Source: Gammaproteobacteria bacterium
GTDB lineage: Bacteria > Pseudomonadota > Gammaproteobacteria > HK1
Assembly (NCBI GenBank): GCA_022822245.1
Contig: JAJECB010000448.1
Location: 1 to 5,020, forward strand
Direction of reading: 5' to 3'
DNA: 5,020 nt
Shown: piece by piece, positions 4,960 to 5,020 of the stretch
Position numbering within the stretch: the stretch's first letter is position 1
Layout of the letters: every line of letters begins with the position of its first letter
Made by a program: the position numbers and the translations under genes
Notes under the pieces: generated by a model
Told to the model about the DNA's origin: nothing
Databases searched by the model: none
The model's input: the letters and a program-made list of their open reading frames with translations, nothing else

Positions 4960-5020
4960 TCCGGGGTAGACTCGGGGGATCGCCCGGCCGGCGGGTTCGC
5001 GGGCCGCGCCCGGCGGGGGA

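Larger units (their letters stand above)
4870..5020. other. Non-coding tail after the SDR gene
   Basis: Apart from the two hairpins this 151-bp stretch shows no recognisable gene. TAGACT at 4967-4972, directly after the terminator stem, resembles a -10 element, but no convincing -35 box is placed upstream. The last 40 bases are very GC-rich with short CCGG-type palindromes (for example 4984-4991). The next gene may begin beyond the window. Confidence 0.4.

Noticed and set aside
4763..4969. Small plus-strand open frame over the SDR end and terminator
   Set aside because: It is out of frame with the SDR, Arg/Pro-rich, has no motif, and crosses a perfect 14-bp hairpin.
4967..4972. TAGACT as a real promoter for a gene beyond the window
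   Set aside because: Only the -10-like hexamer is seen, no -35 box fits, and the downstream gene is outside the window.

Overview
The window is GC-rich (hand counts of 60-base lines give about 77% in a metabolic gene and 60-65% in the toxin gene). Codons end mostly in G or C, genes are tightly packed, and two stop/start pairs overlap as ATGA. This suits a high-GC bacterium. The protein flavours suggest a proteobacterium, most likely an alphaproteobacterium, but no rRNA or marker gene is present and the taxonomy is an inference.

Left block (2-2581, + strand): three genes form a compact lipid or carboxylic acid metabolism operon. They are a class I adenylate-forming acyl-CoA synthetase whose N-terminus lies outside the window, a PaaI-type hotdog thioesterase that starts inside the ligase stop codon, and a zinc-less medium-chain dehydrogenase of the quinone oxidoreductase type. 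Together they could activate, release and reduce an acyl substrate; the substrate cannot be read from the sequence.

Middle block (2582-4015): a minus-strand gene encodes a DUF429-like protein with an apparent RNase H-type acidic core. Its stop codon directly abuts the dehydrogenase stop, inside a 12-bp palindrome. An 86-bp divergent promoter region separates it from a plus-strand BrnT-BrnA type II toxin-antitoxin pair. The toxin gene is less GC-rich and uses codons that are rare in the neighbouring metabolic genes, which suggests later acquisition.

Right block (4012-5020): an SDR-family oxidoreductase starts in an ATGA overlap with the antitoxin stop, so a metabolic gene appears translationally coupled to a toxin-antitoxin operon. 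It is followed by about 150 bp of non-coding DNA with two consecutive hairpins, the second a perfect 14-bp stem, probably a terminator. No RNA gene, insertion sequence, CRISPR array or origin was seen. The most notable features are the arrangement of the middle block, the SDR coupling, and the repeat-bearing divergent promoter. None of these proves a new system.
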